NCBI RefSeq assembly: GCF_023100725.1
Contig: NZ_CP095501.1
Coordinates: forward strand, 62,001 to 126,000
DNA length: 64,000 nucleotides
From: Arthrobacter antioxidans
GTDB taxonomy: Bacteria; Actinomycetota; Actinomycetes; Actinomycetales; Micrococcaceae
Direction of reading: 5' to 3'
A model generated the notes under the pieces. The model was not told the origin of the DNA. It worked only from the letters and a program-made list of their open reading frames with translations, and did not search any database. Shown piece by piece: positions 33,469 through 42,649 of this stretch (position 1 is its first letter; each line of letters opens with the position of its first letter). The translations under genes and the position numbers were made by a program.

Positions 33469-35853
33469 ATGAGCACTCTCGATATCCAGGGACTGGACGC
33501 CTGGTGGCGGGCAGCCAACTACATCTCGGTGGGCCAGATCTACCTGCGGGACAACGCCCTGCTGACCCGCCCGCTCGTCGGGGAGGACGTCAAGGCGCGG
33601 CTGCTCGGCCACTGGGGCACCACCCCCGGGCTCAACTTCGTCTACACGCACCTCAACCGCGTGATCTCGGAGCGACGGCAGGAGATGCTGTTCGTCACCG
33701 GTCCCGGCCACGGCGGGCCCGCGAACGTGGCCAACGCCTGGCTGGAGGGGACGTACTCCGAGGTGTACAGCAGCATCGGCAGGGACGGCGCGGGGCTCAA
33801 CGCCCTGTTCAAGCAGTTCAGCTACCCCGGCGGCATCCCCTCCCATGCGGCACCGGAGACCCCGGGATCCATCCACGAGGGCGGGGAACTCGGCTACGCA
33901 CTCGCCCACGCCTACGGCGCCGTCTTCGACAACCCCGACCTCATCGCCGCCACGGTGGTGGGCGACGGCGAGGCCGAGACCGGGCCGCTCGCCACGAGCT
34001 GGCACTCGACCAGCTTCGTGGACCCGGCGGTCGACGGCGCCGTGCTGCCCATCCTGCACCTCAACGGCTACAAGATCGCCAATCCCACCGTGCTGTCCCG
34101 CATGCCGGAGGAGCAACTGCGGCAGCTGATGTACGGCTACGGCTACGAGCCGCACTTCGTCACGGTGTCCGACCCCGCGGCCACCGAGGCCGCGCACCGG
34201 GACTTCGCCGCGGTCCTCGACGCCTGCATCGACGACATCCACGCCATCCAGGCGGCGGCCCGCACCGCACCGGTCGCCCCGGAAGCCCCCGCGTCCCGGT
34301 GGCCCATGATCGTGCTGCGCTCGCCGAAGGGCTGGACGGGGCCGGCCGTGGTCGACGGCCTGCCCTCGGAGGGGACGTGGCGTGCGCACCAGGTGCCGCT
34401 GTCCGGGATCCACGAGAACGAGGAGCACCTGCACCAGCTCGAGGAGTGGATGCGGTCCTACGATCCGGGCTCGCTCTTCACGGACACCGGGGAGCTGCGG
34501 CCGGCGATCGCCGCGCTCGCCCCGGACGGCCCCCTCCGCATGAGCGCCACGCCCTACGCCAACGGCGGGTGGCTGCTCCGCGACCTCGTGCTGCCCTCCT
34601 ACGCCGAGCACGCCGTCGAGGTGACGCGGCCGGGCGTGGGGAAGGCGAGCCCCATGATGACCGTGGGCGGCTACCTCCGGGACGTCATCGAGCAGAACCC
34701 GCACAACTTCCGCCTGTTCGGGCCGGACGAGACGGCGTCGAACCGGCTCTCGGCCGTGTACGAGGTGACGGACAAGGTCTGGCAGCCGCGCATCGAGGAC
34801 GTCGACGAGCACCTCGCCCGCTCGGGCCGCGTGATGGAGGTCCTCAGCGAGCATCTCTGCCAGGGCTGGCTCGAGGGCTACCTCCTCACCGGCCGCCATG
34901 GCGTGTTCAACTGCTACGAGGCGTTCGTGCACATCGTCGACTCGATGTTCAACCAGTTCGCGAAGTGGCTCAAGGTGCACCGCGCGCTGTCCTGGCGCCA
35001 GCCCATCGCGTCCTTCAACTACATGCTCTCCAGTCACGTCTGGCAGCAGGACCACAACGGGTTCTCCCACCAGGACCCGGGCTTCATCGACCACGTGGTG
35101 AACAAGACGGCGGACATCATCAGGGTCTACCTGCCGCCGGACGCCAACACGATGCTCGCGGTGACCGAGCACTGCCTGCAGACCCGCGACACCATCAACG
35201 TGATCGTCACCGGCAAGCAGCCCGCGCCCACCTGGCTCGGGCCCGAGGACGCGCACCTGCACGTGAAGCGGGGCATCGGCATCCTCGACTTCGCGGGGTC
35301 CGAGGAGCCGGGCGTGGAGCCCGACGTCGTCCTCGGGTGCGCCGGCGACGTGCCGACCCTCGAGGCCGTGGCCGCGGCGGGGCTGCTCAAGGCGGCCATC
35401 CCGGGGCTCAGGATCCGCGTGGTCAACGTCGTGGACCTCATGCGCCTGCAGGACAGCTCGGAGCACCCCCACGGCTTGTCGGCCCGCGACTTCGACACGC
35501 TGTTCACCACCGGGAAGCCCGTGGTCTTCGCGTATCACGGGTACCCCTGGCTCATCCACCGCCTGACCTACCGGCGGACCAACCACGCGAACCTGCACGT
35601 CCGCGGGTATAAAGAGGAAGGAACCACGACGACCCCGTTCGACATGGCGATGCTCAACCAGATCGACCGGTTCCAGCTGGCCATGGACGTGATCGACCGC
35701 GTGCCGGCCCTCGGGGCCACCCAGGCCCGCTTCCGGCAGGACCTCCAGGACCAGCGGCAGCGCGCCTGGCAGTACACGCGCGACGCCGGGAAGGACCTCG
35801 AGTCCATCACCGGCTGGACGCTCGACGAATCTTCGCCGGACGACGCGAAGTAA
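33469..35853 (+). CDS. xfp: Phosphoketolase (XFP family)
   Basis: A 794-residue thiamine-diphosphate enzyme that splits xylulose-5-P or fructose-6-P with phosphate to acetyl-P plus an aldose phosphate. Start [15 protein letters not shown], the motif [20 protein letters not shown], and the cofactor motif [19 protein letters not shown] (about 164-182) are family hallmarks, and the length fits. AAGGAGG precedes the ATG. It follows ligD by 40 bases and precedes an SRPBCC gene by 34 bases. It could provide acetyl-P and a short pentose route. Confidence 0.93.
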   Translation: MSTLDIQGLDAWWRAANYISVGQIYLRDNALLTRPLVGEDVKARLLGHWGTTPGLNFVYTHLNRVISERRQEMLFVTGPGHGGPANVANAWLEGTYSEVYSSIGRDGAGLNALFKQFSYPGGIPSHAAPETPGSIHEGGELGYALAHAYGAVFDNPDLIAATVVGDGEAETGPLATSWHSTSFVDPAVDGAVLPILHLNGYKIANPTVLSRMPEEQLRQLMYGYGYEPHFVTVSDPAATEAAHRDFAAVLDACIDDIHAIQAAARTAPVAPEAPASRWPMIVLRSPKGWTGPAVVDGLPSEGTWRAHQVPLSGIHENEEHLHQLEEWMRSYDPGSLFTDTGELRPAIAALAPDGPLRMSATPYANGGWLLRDLVLPSYAEHAVEVTRPGVGKASPMMTVGGYLRDVIEQNPHNFRLFGPDETASNRLSAVYEVTDKVWQPRIEDVDEHLARSGRVMEVLSEHLCQGWLEGYLLTGRHGVFNCYEAFVHIVDSMFNQFAKWLKVHRALSWRQPIASFNYMLSSHVWQQDHNGFSHQDPGFIDHVVNKTADIIRVYLPPDANTMLAVTEHCLQTRDTINVIVTGKQPAPTWLGPEDAHLHVKRGIGILDFAGSEEPGVEPDVVLGCAGDVPTLEAVAAAGLLKAAIPGLRIRVVNVVDLMRLQDSSEHPHGLSARDFDTLFTTGKPVVFAYHGYPWLIHRLTYRRTNHANLHVRGYKEEGTTTTPFDMAMLNQIDRFQLAMDVIDRVPALGATQARFRQDLQDQRQRAWQYTRDAGKDLESITGWTLDESSPDDAK

Positions 35854-35887
35854 AACCCGTCGTCCACGACCAGAAGGAGAACGCCGT

Positions 35888-36352
35888 ATGACAGAGTCCC
35901 GCATTTCCGCGACCCGCACCATCGACGCACCCGCCGGTGCGATCTTCGACCTCCTGTCCAACCCCGCCCGCCACGCCGCACTCGACGGCTCGGGCATGGT
36001 GCAGTCGGACAGCAAGTCGGACCGCATCACGGGCGTCGGCCAGACGTTCACCATGAACCAGAACTGGGACAAGATGGGGGGCGACTACCAGACGGACAAC
36101 CACGTGGTGGGCTACGACCACAACAAGCTGCTCGCCTGGAAGACGGCTCCCGCCGGGGAAGTGCCCCCGGGCTGGGAGTGGGTCTGGGAACTGCAGCCCG
36201 CCGGCCCGGACTCCACCGAGGTCTCCGTGACCTACGACTGGTCCGCCGTGACGGACAAGGCCATCCTCAAGCAGCTCAGCTTCCCCGAGGTCTCACAGGA
36301 TGCCCTGGACTCGACGCTGGCGAACCTCGCGGCGCAGGTCTCCGAGGCCTGA
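35888..36352 (+). CDS. SRPBCC (polyketide cyclase-like) protein
   Basis: A 154-residue START-fold protein: MTESRISATRTIDAPAGAIF, then NPARHAALDGSGMVQSDS and WEWVWELQPAGPDSTEVSVT. AAGGAGAACGCCGT gives a strong ribosome site. It probably binds a hydrophobic ligand and may be co-transcribed with the phosphoketolase gene. A bidirectional terminator follows. Confidence 0.82.
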   Translation: MTESRISATRTIDAPAGAIFDLLSNPARHAALDGSGMVQSDSKSDRITGVGQTFTMNQNWDKMGGDYQTDNHVVGYDHNKLLAWKTAPAGEVPPGWEWVWELQPAGPDSTEVSVTYDWSAVTDKAILKQLSFPEVSQDALDSTLANLAAQVSEA

Positions 36353-36376
36353 TCCCCGGAGCATTCCGGTAGTACC

Positions 36377-36416
36377 GCCGGCGGCGGCCGGTCCCTCGGG
36401 GTCGGCCGCCGCCGGC
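36377..36416. terminator. Bidirectional terminator
   Basis: A perfect 14-bp stem GCCGGCGGCGGCCG/CGGCCGCCGCCGGC with a 12-base loop between converging genes. Confidence 0.85.
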
Positions 36417-36433
36417 GTCCCGGCCCGGTACCG

Positions 36434-37135
36434 CTAGTCCAGTAGGGCGACGTCCGAGACGAGGTCGATATGGCGCTGCATGGCGGCTGCCGCCGCGACG
36501 GGGTCCTGCGCCCGGACGGCCTCGAGGATGCTCCGGTGCGAGGCCAGGGACTGCTCCGGCCGGCCGGGCTGGGCGAGGGACTCGAGGCGGGTCTCGAGCA
36601 CCATCTCACCGATGAAGGCCATGAGCTGCGCCAGCACCGGGGAGTGGGCCGCCACCGTGACGGCCTGGTGGAAGAGCTCGTCGCCGCGCGCCCCGCGCCC
36701 GCCGTCGTCGATCTCCGCCCGCATCTCGTCGAGTGCCCGGTCGATCGCGGCGAGGTCCTCGTCCGTCCGGCGCTCCGCCGCGAGGGCGGCGAGCCTGACC
36801 TCGAGCGTGCTGCGGGCCTCGACGATATCGGGGAGGCGGCTCCGATGCTCGCGCAGCCCCTTGATGACGGTGGCCACGCTGGCGCGGTGGCGCAGCACCG
36901 CTCCGGTGCCGTGCTGCACGTCGATCACGCCGAGGACCTCGAGTGCCACGAGCGCCTGGGCCAGCGTGGCCCGCGAGACACCGAGCCGTTCGGCGAGGTC
37001 ACGCTCGGCGGGCAGGAGATCGCCGGGGCGCAGCTTCGCCGATTCGATGTAGCCGAGGAGCTGCTCGACGAGCTGTTCGTACAGCCGCGGGCGCGCGAGG
37101 CGGCCGAGCGGTGGTGGACTGGCGTCCTCGGTCAT
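36434..37135 (-). CDS. GntR-family (FadR subfamily) repressor
   Basis: A 233-residue transcription factor. The winged HTH covers about residues 15-80 (YEQLVEQLLGYIESAKLRPG, then LLPAERDLAERLGVSRATLA) and the all-helical FCD ligand domain about 100-225 (VEARSTLEVRLAALAAERR, DELFHQAVTVAAHSPVLAQL, SHRSILEAV). The FCD domain usually binds an organic acid through conserved His/Asp and a metal; these residues are present. GGGGAG precedes the ATG. It is divergent from the carrier operon and probably represses it. Confidence 0.88.
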   Translation of the reverse strand: MTEDASPPPLGRLARPRLYEQLVEQLLGYIESAKLRPGDLLPAERDLAERLGVSRATLAQALVALEVLGVIDVQHGTGAVLRHRASVATVIKGLREHRSRLPDIVEARSTLEVRLAALAAERRTDEDLAAIDRALDEMRAEIDDGGRGARGDELFHQAVTVAAHSPVLAQLMAFIGEMVLETRLESLAQPGRPEQSLASHRSILEAVRAQDPVAAAAAMQRHIDLVSDVALLD

Positions 37136-37181
37136 CCTGGAGCTCCCCCGTGTCGTGGTGGGGCCATGCTATCGCTCGTCG

Positions 37182-37236
37182 ATTGACAGGGACACCCACT
37201 CTCCTACAGGCTAGGCCAGTGGTCCTGTAATACAGG
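37182..37236 (+). promoter_or_regulatory. Promoter and operator of the dicarboxylate operon
   Basis: TTGACA (37182-37187), 17 bases, TACAGG (37205-37210). Just downstream of the expected start is a 13-bp palindrome CCTGTAATACAGG (37224-37236), a likely site for the divergent GntR repressor acting as a roadblock. Confidence 0.65.
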
Positions 37237-37278
37237 TCACAGCTCGGCCCCCTGTCCATTGCCCGCTGGAGGATAACG

Positions 37279-38643
37279 ATGTCCGCTCCACTCCTATCGA
37301 TCATCATCCTCGCGGCGATGTTCCTGATAGCCACCCTGCTGCCCATCAACATGGGGGCGCTCGCCTTCGTCGGCGCTTTCCTGCTCGGGGCCGTCGTGCT
37401 CGGCATGGAGACCGACGACATCATCGCGGAGTTCCCCGGCGGATTGTTCCTCACCCTGGTCGGGGTGACCTATCTCTTCGCCATCGCCCAGAACAACGGG
37501 ACGATCGACCTCCTCGTGCAGGGTGCCGTGAAGCTCGTGCGCAACCGGGTGGCGCTCATCCCCTGGGTGATGTTCCTGATCACCGCGGTCATCACCGCGG
37601 TCGGCGCGCTCGGCCCCGCCGCGGTCGCCATCATGGCCCCCGTGGCGCTAGGCTTCGCGGCCCGCCACAAGATCTCCCCGCTGCTCATGGGCATGATGGT
37701 GGTCCACGGAGCGCAGGCCGGCGGCTTCTCGCCCATCGCCGTCTACGGCGTGATCGTCAACGACATCGTGGGAGAGTCCGGGTTCGAGTACAGCCCGCTC
37801 GCCGTCTTCCTGGCGAGCTTCATCTTCAACCTGCTCATCGCCGTCGTCCTGTTCATGGTCCTCGGCGGCCGCACCCTCATGTCCTCACGCGTCACCGAGT
37901 TCGTGGAGGAGGCCGCCGAGGCCCGCCTGAGCGTGAGCCCCGGAGCCCGCCGGGCCGACGTCGCCTACAAGGGGACCGGCAGCGGCACCTACGGTCCGCG
38001 CGATCCGGCGGGCGACGGCGTCGTCGCCACCAGGACCCGCGAGGACCGCGTCTCCCAGGTCGCCACCATCCTCGGCCTGATCGCCCTCGCGATCGTCGCC
38101 CTCGGCTTCAGCGTCGACGTCGGCTTCGTCGCCATCACCGTCGCCGTCGTCCTCGCCCTCATCTCCCCGAAGGCGCAGAGCGGGGCCGTCAACAAGATCG
38201 CCTGGTCCACCGTGCTGCTCATCTGCGGCATGCTCACCTTCGTGGGCGTCCTCGAGGCCGCCGGCACCATCGACTACGTGTCCGACGGCGTCGCCAGCCT
38301 CGGCATGCCGCTCCTCGCGGCGCTGCTGATCTGCTACATCGGCGCCGTGGTGTCCGCGTTCGCGTCCTCGACGGCCATCCTCGCGGCCCTGATCCCCCTG
38401 GCAATCCCGTTCCTCGAGACCGGGGCCGTGGGCGCCGTCGGCGTGGTCTGCGCGCTCGCCGTGTCCTCCACGATCGTGGACGTCTCGCCGTTCTCCACCA
38501 ACGGCGCCCTCGTCCTCGCGAACGCCCCGGAGGGCACCGACAAGGAGCGCTTCTACAAGCAGATCCTCGGCTACGGGGCGATCGTCGTCGTCGCCGGCCC
38601 GATCATCGCCTGGCTCGTCCTCGTGGTCCCCGGCTGGCTCTGA
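37279..38643 (+). CDS. Dicarboxylate carrier, MatC/SLC13-like
   Basis: A 454-residue inner-membrane transporter with about 12 helices. The N-terminal MatC_N-like region (residues 1-150, ATLLPINMGALAFVGAFLLG; FPGGLFLTLVGVTYLFAIAQ) is followed by a hydrophilic loop (about 200-255) and a second half ending with the SLC13-type motif DVSPFSTNGALVLAN. MatC imports malonate and other dicarboxylates; here the substrate is inferred. GGAGG precedes the ATG. First gene of an operon, divergent from the GntR repressor. Confidence 0.85.
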   Translation: MSAPLLSIIILAAMFLIATLLPINMGALAFVGAFLLGAVVLGMETDDIIAEFPGGLFLTLVGVTYLFAIAQNNGTIDLLVQGAVKLVRNRVALIPWVMFLITAVITAVGALGPAAVAIMAPVALGFAARHKISPLLMGMMVVHGAQAGGFSPIAVYGVIVNDIVGESGFEYSPLAVFLASFIFNLLIAVVLFMVLGGRTLMSSRVTEFVEEAAEARLSVSPGARRADVAYKGTGSGTYGPRDPAGDGVVATRTREDRVSQVATILGLIALAIVALGFSVDVGFVAITVAVVLALISPKAQSGAVNKIAWSTVLLICGMLTFVGVLEAAGTIDYVSDGVASLGMPLLAALLICYIGAVVSAFASSTAILAALIPLAIPFLETGAVGAVGVVCALAVSSTIVDVSPFSTNGALVLANAPEGTDKERFYKQILGYGAIVVVAGPIIAWLVLVVPGWL

Positions 38644-38704
38644 GCCGACCGGCCCGCCGACGCACCGCTCCCGCAGGACCCACCGCACCGACCCCGGAGG
38701 AACC

Positions 38705-39928
38705 ATGACCGCCGAGACCACCGCACCGCAACCGACCGCCGGCGGGGAGCGCGGGGGCCCGCTCGCCGGGCGCCTCGTCGTCGACCTCAGCCGGGCCCTC
38801 GCCGGACCGCACGCCGGGATGATGCTGGGCGACCTCGGCGCGCGCGTCATCAAGGTGGAGACCCCGGGCACCGGGGACGACACCCGCGGGTGGGGGCCGC
38901 CGTTCGTGGGACCCGAGGACGACCGCCAGTCCACCTACTTCCTGTCCTGCAACAGGAACAAGGAGTCGATCGCCCTCGACCTCAAGAGCGACGACGGCAG
39001 GACGGTCCTCACCGACTTGCTGCGCCGCGCGGACGTCGTCGTCGAGAACTTCCGGCCGGGCGTCCTGGACCGGCTCGGCTTCTCCACGGACGCGATGCTG
39101 GAGCTGAACCCCGGGCTGGTCATCCTCTCCATCACCGGATTCGGGCATGACGGGCCCGAGGCCAAGCGCAGCGGTTACGACCAGATCGTCCAGGGCGAGG
39201 CGGGCCTGATGTCCGTCACCGGGCCGGACCCCGACAACCCGCAGCGCGTCGGCGTCCCCATCGCCGATCTGCTGTCCGGGATGTACGGCGCCTACGGGGC
39301 GGTCGCCGCCCTGCTGGAGCGCGAACGGACGGGCCGGGGCCAGGTGGTCCGCACGTCGCTGCTCGCCGCGATCATCGGCGTGCACGCCTTCCAGGGCACC
39401 CGGACCACCGTGGCGGGCGAGGTGCCGCGGGCGCAGGGCAACCACCACCCCTCGATCGCGCCCTACGGACTGTTCAACTGCCGGGGCGGCAAGGTGCAGA
39501 TCAGCGTGGGCAGCGAGAAACTGTGGGCCGCCTTCACCGCGGCGTTCGGGCTCGACGCCGGCAGGCCCGAGTTCGGCTCGAACGCGGACCGGGTGCGGAA
39601 CCGGGACCTGCTGATCGAGGTGGTCGAGGACGCGTTCTCCGCCTACGAGTCCGAGCCCCTCCTCGCGAAGCTCAACGAGGCGGGGATCCCCGCCGGCAAG
39701 GTGCGCACGCTCGACGAGGTGTACGCGTGGGACCAGGTGCACTCCCAGGGCCTGCTCCTGGACGTCGACCACCCCGTACTCGGCAGCATCGCGCTGCCCG
39801 GCCCGCCCCTGCGCTTCTTCGACGGTGCGTCGGAGACCACCACCCGCACCCACAGCGCACCGCCGCTGCTCGACGGCGACGGCGCGGCGATCCGCGCGTG
39901 GCTCGCGTCGGACGATGACGGCTCGTGA
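38705..39928 (+). CDS. Family III CoA-transferase (CaiB/BaiF-like), catalytic Asp apparently missing
   Basis: A 407-residue enzyme of the formyl-CoA/carnitine CoA-transferase family, which moves CoA between carboxylic acids. N-terminal motif GRLVVDLSRALAGPHAGMML, then VENFRPGVLDRLGF and the GHDGPEAKRSGYDQ segment are typical. In the position of the nucleophilic Asp (family pattern GRGQ, 7 residues, D-A) it has GRGQVVRTSLLAAI, so Ala221 replaces Asp. The alignment is by eye. GGAGGAACC precedes the ATG. The next gene overlaps its stop by 4 bases. It probably activates, or binds, an acid brought in by the carrier. Confidence 0.85.
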   Translation: MTAETTAPQPTAGGERGGPLAGRLVVDLSRALAGPHAGMMLGDLGARVIKVETPGTGDDTRGWGPPFVGPEDDRQSTYFLSCNRNKESIALDLKSDDGRTVLTDLLRRADVVVENFRPGVLDRLGFSTDAMLELNPGLVILSITGFGHDGPEAKRSGYDQIVQGEAGLMSVTGPDPDNPQRVGVPIADLLSGMYGAYGAVAALLERERTGRGQVVRTSLLAAIIGVHAFQGTRTTVAGEVPRAQGNHHPSIAPYGLFNCRGGKVQISVGSEKLWAAFTAAFGLDAGRPEFGSNADRVRNRDLLIEVVEDAFSAYESEPLLAKLNEAGIPAGKVRTLDEVYAWDQVHSQGLLLDVDHPVLGSIALPGPPLRFFDGASETTTRTHSAPPLLDGDGAAIRAWLASDDDGS

Positions 39929-41436
39929 GCTCTGAGGCCCGCGCCCGGCACCTGACCGCACGCGAACTGATCGACGCCGTCCTCGACACCGGGTCCTTCG
40001 CCTCGTGGGACAGCCCCGTCCCGTCGCCCTACCCCGGTGCCGGTGCGGCCTACGAGGACGAACTGCGGCGGGCACGCGAGAAGAGCGGGGCGGACGAGTC
40101 GGTGCTGACGGGCGAGGGCCTCATCCACGGCCGCCGGGTGGCCGTCATCGTCTCGGAGTTCGCCTTCCTCGCGGGTTCGATCGGCAGTGCCGCCGCACAC
40201 CGGATCACCGCAGCGGTCCGCAGGGCGACGGCGGAGGGGCTGCCCCTGCTGGCCGGCCCCGCCTCCGGGGGCACCCGCATGCAGGAGGGCACGCCCGCCT
40301 TCCTGTCCATGGTGGACATCACCGGCGCCGTGCGGGCCCACCGGCAGGCGGGCCTGCCCTACCTCGTCTACCTCCGGCACCCCACCACCGGCGGCGTCAT
40401 GGCGTCCTGGGGATCCCTCGGCCACGTCACGGTCGCCGAACCCGGCGCCCTGCTCGGTTTCCTGGGGCCGCGCGTCTACGAGGCGCTCTACGGGGAAGCC
40501 TTCCCGGCCGGTGTCCAGACGGCCGAGAACCTGTTCGACAAGGGACTCATCGACGCCGTCGTCCCACCCGGGCAGCTGGCGGCGATCGTGGACACGGCAC
40601 TGTCCGTCCTGCTCGCGGAACCGTCCCGCCTGCCCCCGCCGCCCCCGACCGCCGCCGTCATCCCCGGCGACGGCGACGCCTGGACGTCCATCCTCATCTC
40701 GCGCAACGGACGGCGCCCCGACCTCCGGCGCCTGCTCGCCGCGGGAGCCCGCGACGTCCTGCCGCTCAACGGGACCGGGCAGGGCGAGAAGGACCCCGGG
40801 CTGCTGCTCGCCCTGGCCCGGTTCGGGGAGCAGCCGTGCGTCGTGCTCGGCCACCAGCGGCCCCGGCGCCCCGAGGATGCGGTGATGGGTCCGGCGTCGC
40901 TCCGGGAGGCGCGGCGCGGCATGAAGCTCGCCGAGGAACTGGGCCTCCCGCTGCTGACCGTCATCGACACCGCCGGCGCGGACCTGTCCAGGGAGGCCGA
41001 GGAGGGCGGGCTCGCCGGGGAGATCGCCCGGTCCCTGCACGACCTCATCGGGCTCGCCTCGCCGTCGGTCTCCGTGCTGCTCGGCCAGGGGGCGGGGGGA
41101 GGCGCGCTCGCCCTGCTGCCCGCGGACAGCACCATCGCCGCCGAGCACGCCTGGCTCTCGCCGCTCCCGCCCGAGGGGGCCAGCGCCATCGTGCACCGCA
41201 CCGTGGACAGGGCGCCCGAGATGGCCGAGGCGCAGGGCGTCAAGGTCGCCGCGCTCGTGGATCGCGGCGTCGTCGACCACGTGGTGGACGAACGGCCCGA
41301 CGCCGCCGAGGAGGGACGGGCGTTCTGCGAACGGATGGCCTCGGCCATCGAGTACGAGCTGGCGCGCGTGACGGGCCTGCCGGCCCATGACCGGCTGGAG
41401 CGCCGGGCGGCGAAGTACCGGGCGGGAACCCCCTGA
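39925..41436 (+). CDS. Fused acyl-CoA carboxyltransferase (AccDA/MdcDE-like)
   Basis: A 503-residue protein in which both carboxyltransferase halves are joined. The beta-like half (about 1-230) has ASGGTRMQEGTPAFLSMVDI and TTGGVMASWGSLGH; the alpha-like half (about 250-490) has LTVIDTAGADLSREAEEGG and LLGQGAGGGALALLPADS. The N-terminal zinc-finger Cys residues of bacterial AccD are absent. No biotin carboxylase or carrier is adjacent. GTGA overlap with the previous gene shows tight coupling. It could be a malonyl-CoA-type decarboxylating or transcarboxylating enzyme; that is inference. Confidence 0.82.
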   Translation: MSSEARARHLTARELIDAVLDTGSFASWDSPVPSPYPGAGAAYEDELRRAREKSGADESVLTGEGLIHGRRVAVIVSEFAFLAGSIGSAAAHRITAAVRRATAEGLPLLAGPASGGTRMQEGTPAFLSMVDITGAVRAHRQAGLPYLVYLRHPTTGGVMASWGSLGHVTVAEPGALLGFLGPRVYEALYGEAFPAGVQTAENLFDKGLIDAVVPPGQLAAIVDTALSVLLAEPSRLPPPPPTAAVIPGDGDAWTSILISRNGRRPDLRRLLAAGARDVLPLNGTGQGEKDPGLLLALARFGEQPCVVLGHQRPRRPEDAVMGPASLREARRGMKLAEELGLPLLTVIDTAGADLSREAEEGGLAGEIARSLHDLIGLASPSVSVLLGQGAGGGALALLPADSTIAAEHAWLSPLPPEGASAIVHRTVDRAPEMAEAQGVKVAALVDRGVVDHVVDERPDAAEEGRAFCERMASAIEYELARVTGLPAHDRLERRAAKYRAGTP

Positions 41437-41478
41437 GCGGAACGCGCTCCCCGGACGTGGGGCGCGGAGCCGCGGACG

Positions 41479-42585
41479 TCAGGCGGGGTGCTGCGCCCGG
41501 TAGATCTCCATCTGGCGGTGCCGGCGCTGCAGGCTGTCCCGGCGCGGCGTGCTGTCGGCGTCCGCCGCCTCGGCCGTGAGATCGATGTGGCGCTCGCCGT
41601 AGTGCCACAGCAGCATGTCGTCGAGGAGCCGGTCCGGCCCGGGGGAGTACCTGTGGTCGAGGGCCTTGCGCACCGTGGTGATGGTGTCCGCCTGCAGCAG
41701 GTCCACGAGTTCCAGGGTGGTCTTCCGCCCGTGCGCGGCGAGGAGTTCGGCGGCCCACCCCCAGTTGTCGTCCGATTTCCGGTCCACGTGGGGCAGCAGC
41801 GTCTGCCAGACGTCCCGGATCCGGTTGGGGGTCAGCGGAGCGCTGCCCTCGCCGTCCTCGTCCCAGAACCCCGTGACGGTCTCGTACCGCTCGTGCAGTT
41901 CCGCGAAGGCCGATTCCACGGTCTCCAGCATGGCCGCCGTCCCCGTGAACTGGCGGTCGAAGTAGGGGCTCCAGGCCTTCGGGTTGGAGGCCTTGAAGCG
42001 GATGTCGTGCTCGATCTCGGACCACGCGTGCGCCAGCACGGTGCGCACCTGCACCTCGAAGAGATAGCTCCCCGCGGCCTTCGTCTCCGGGTCCACGGCC
42101 TGCTGGAAGCTGCGCACCACGTCGTTGTGGATGGTGCGCATGATGAGGTGGCGGCTCGAGTAGCCGTACGTGCCGGACTCGATGGAGCCGATGTCCTTCT
42201 CCCGGTCTCCCCGGCAGTCGAACTCCTGGCGCTGGCGCTTGAGGAGGTTCGCGGCGAGGTCCACCTCATGGGGCAGCGTGGTGATGATGCGGACCCCCAC
42301 GAGGTCCGTCAGGTTCCGCATCGGATCCGGGAAGACGAGGACGGGCGGGTCCGCGGGGTCCACGGCGGGCAGCGTGCGGGAGGCCTTGTCGCGGAAGGAC
42401 TCGACGGTCTTGGTGCGGGCCGTGACGAACAGGGGCTTCAGGTCCGAGCTCTCGAAGATCGCCGCGATGCTGGACCGCATGGCCTCGGTGACGCGGTCCA
42501 GTGCCGGCCGGACCCGTGCGAACTCCCGCGTATGCGCCTCGACGGCAGGGCGCAGCCGCTCGTCGAGATCGTCCCACGCACCCAT
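41479..42585 (-). CDS. Small alarmone synthetase-like (RelA/SpoT synthetase domain)
   Basis: A 368-residue cytoplasmic enzyme of the RelA_SpoT synthetase family, making (p)ppGpp from ATP and GTP or GDP. The synthetase domain spans about residues 60-220: RTKTVESFRDKA, MRNLTDLVGVRIITTLPHEV, GYSSRHLIM, EVQVRTVLAHAWSEIEHDIR. No HD hydrolase, TGS or ACT domain. The C-terminal 150 residues are longer than in the smallest synthetases. The start MGAWDDL is chosen because GGAAAGG lies 8 bases before it. A stress-linked role is likely. Confidence 0.85.
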   Translation of the reverse strand: MGAWDDLDERLRPAVEAHTREFARVRPALDRVTEAMRSSIAAIFESSDLKPLFVTARTKTVESFRDKASRTLPAVDPADPPVLVFPDPMRNLTDLVGVRIITTLPHEVDLAANLLKRQRQEFDCRGDREKDIGSIESGTYGYSSRHLIMRTIHNDVVRSFQQAVDPETKAAGSYLFEVQVRTVLAHAWSEIEHDIRFKASNPKAWSPYFDRQFTGTAAMLETVESAFAELHERYETVTGFWDEDGEGSAPLTPNRIRDVWQTLLPHVDRKSDDNWGWAAELLAAHGRKTTLELVDLLQADTITTVRKALDHRYSPGPDRLLDDMLLWHYGERHIDLTAEAADADSTPRRDSLQRRHRQMEIYRAQHPA

Positions 42586-42637
42586 GCATCCAGCCTTTCC
42601 GAGGAGAGTCTTCATCGTAGCCAACCCTGGTGACCGT

Positions 42638-42643
42638 TACGCT
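42638..42643 (+). promoter_or_regulatory. -10 box TACGCT, leaderless promoter
   Basis: It ends 6 bases before the GTG at 42650. No ribosome site lies between. Confidence 0.6.
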
Positions 42644-42649
42644 TCCCCT

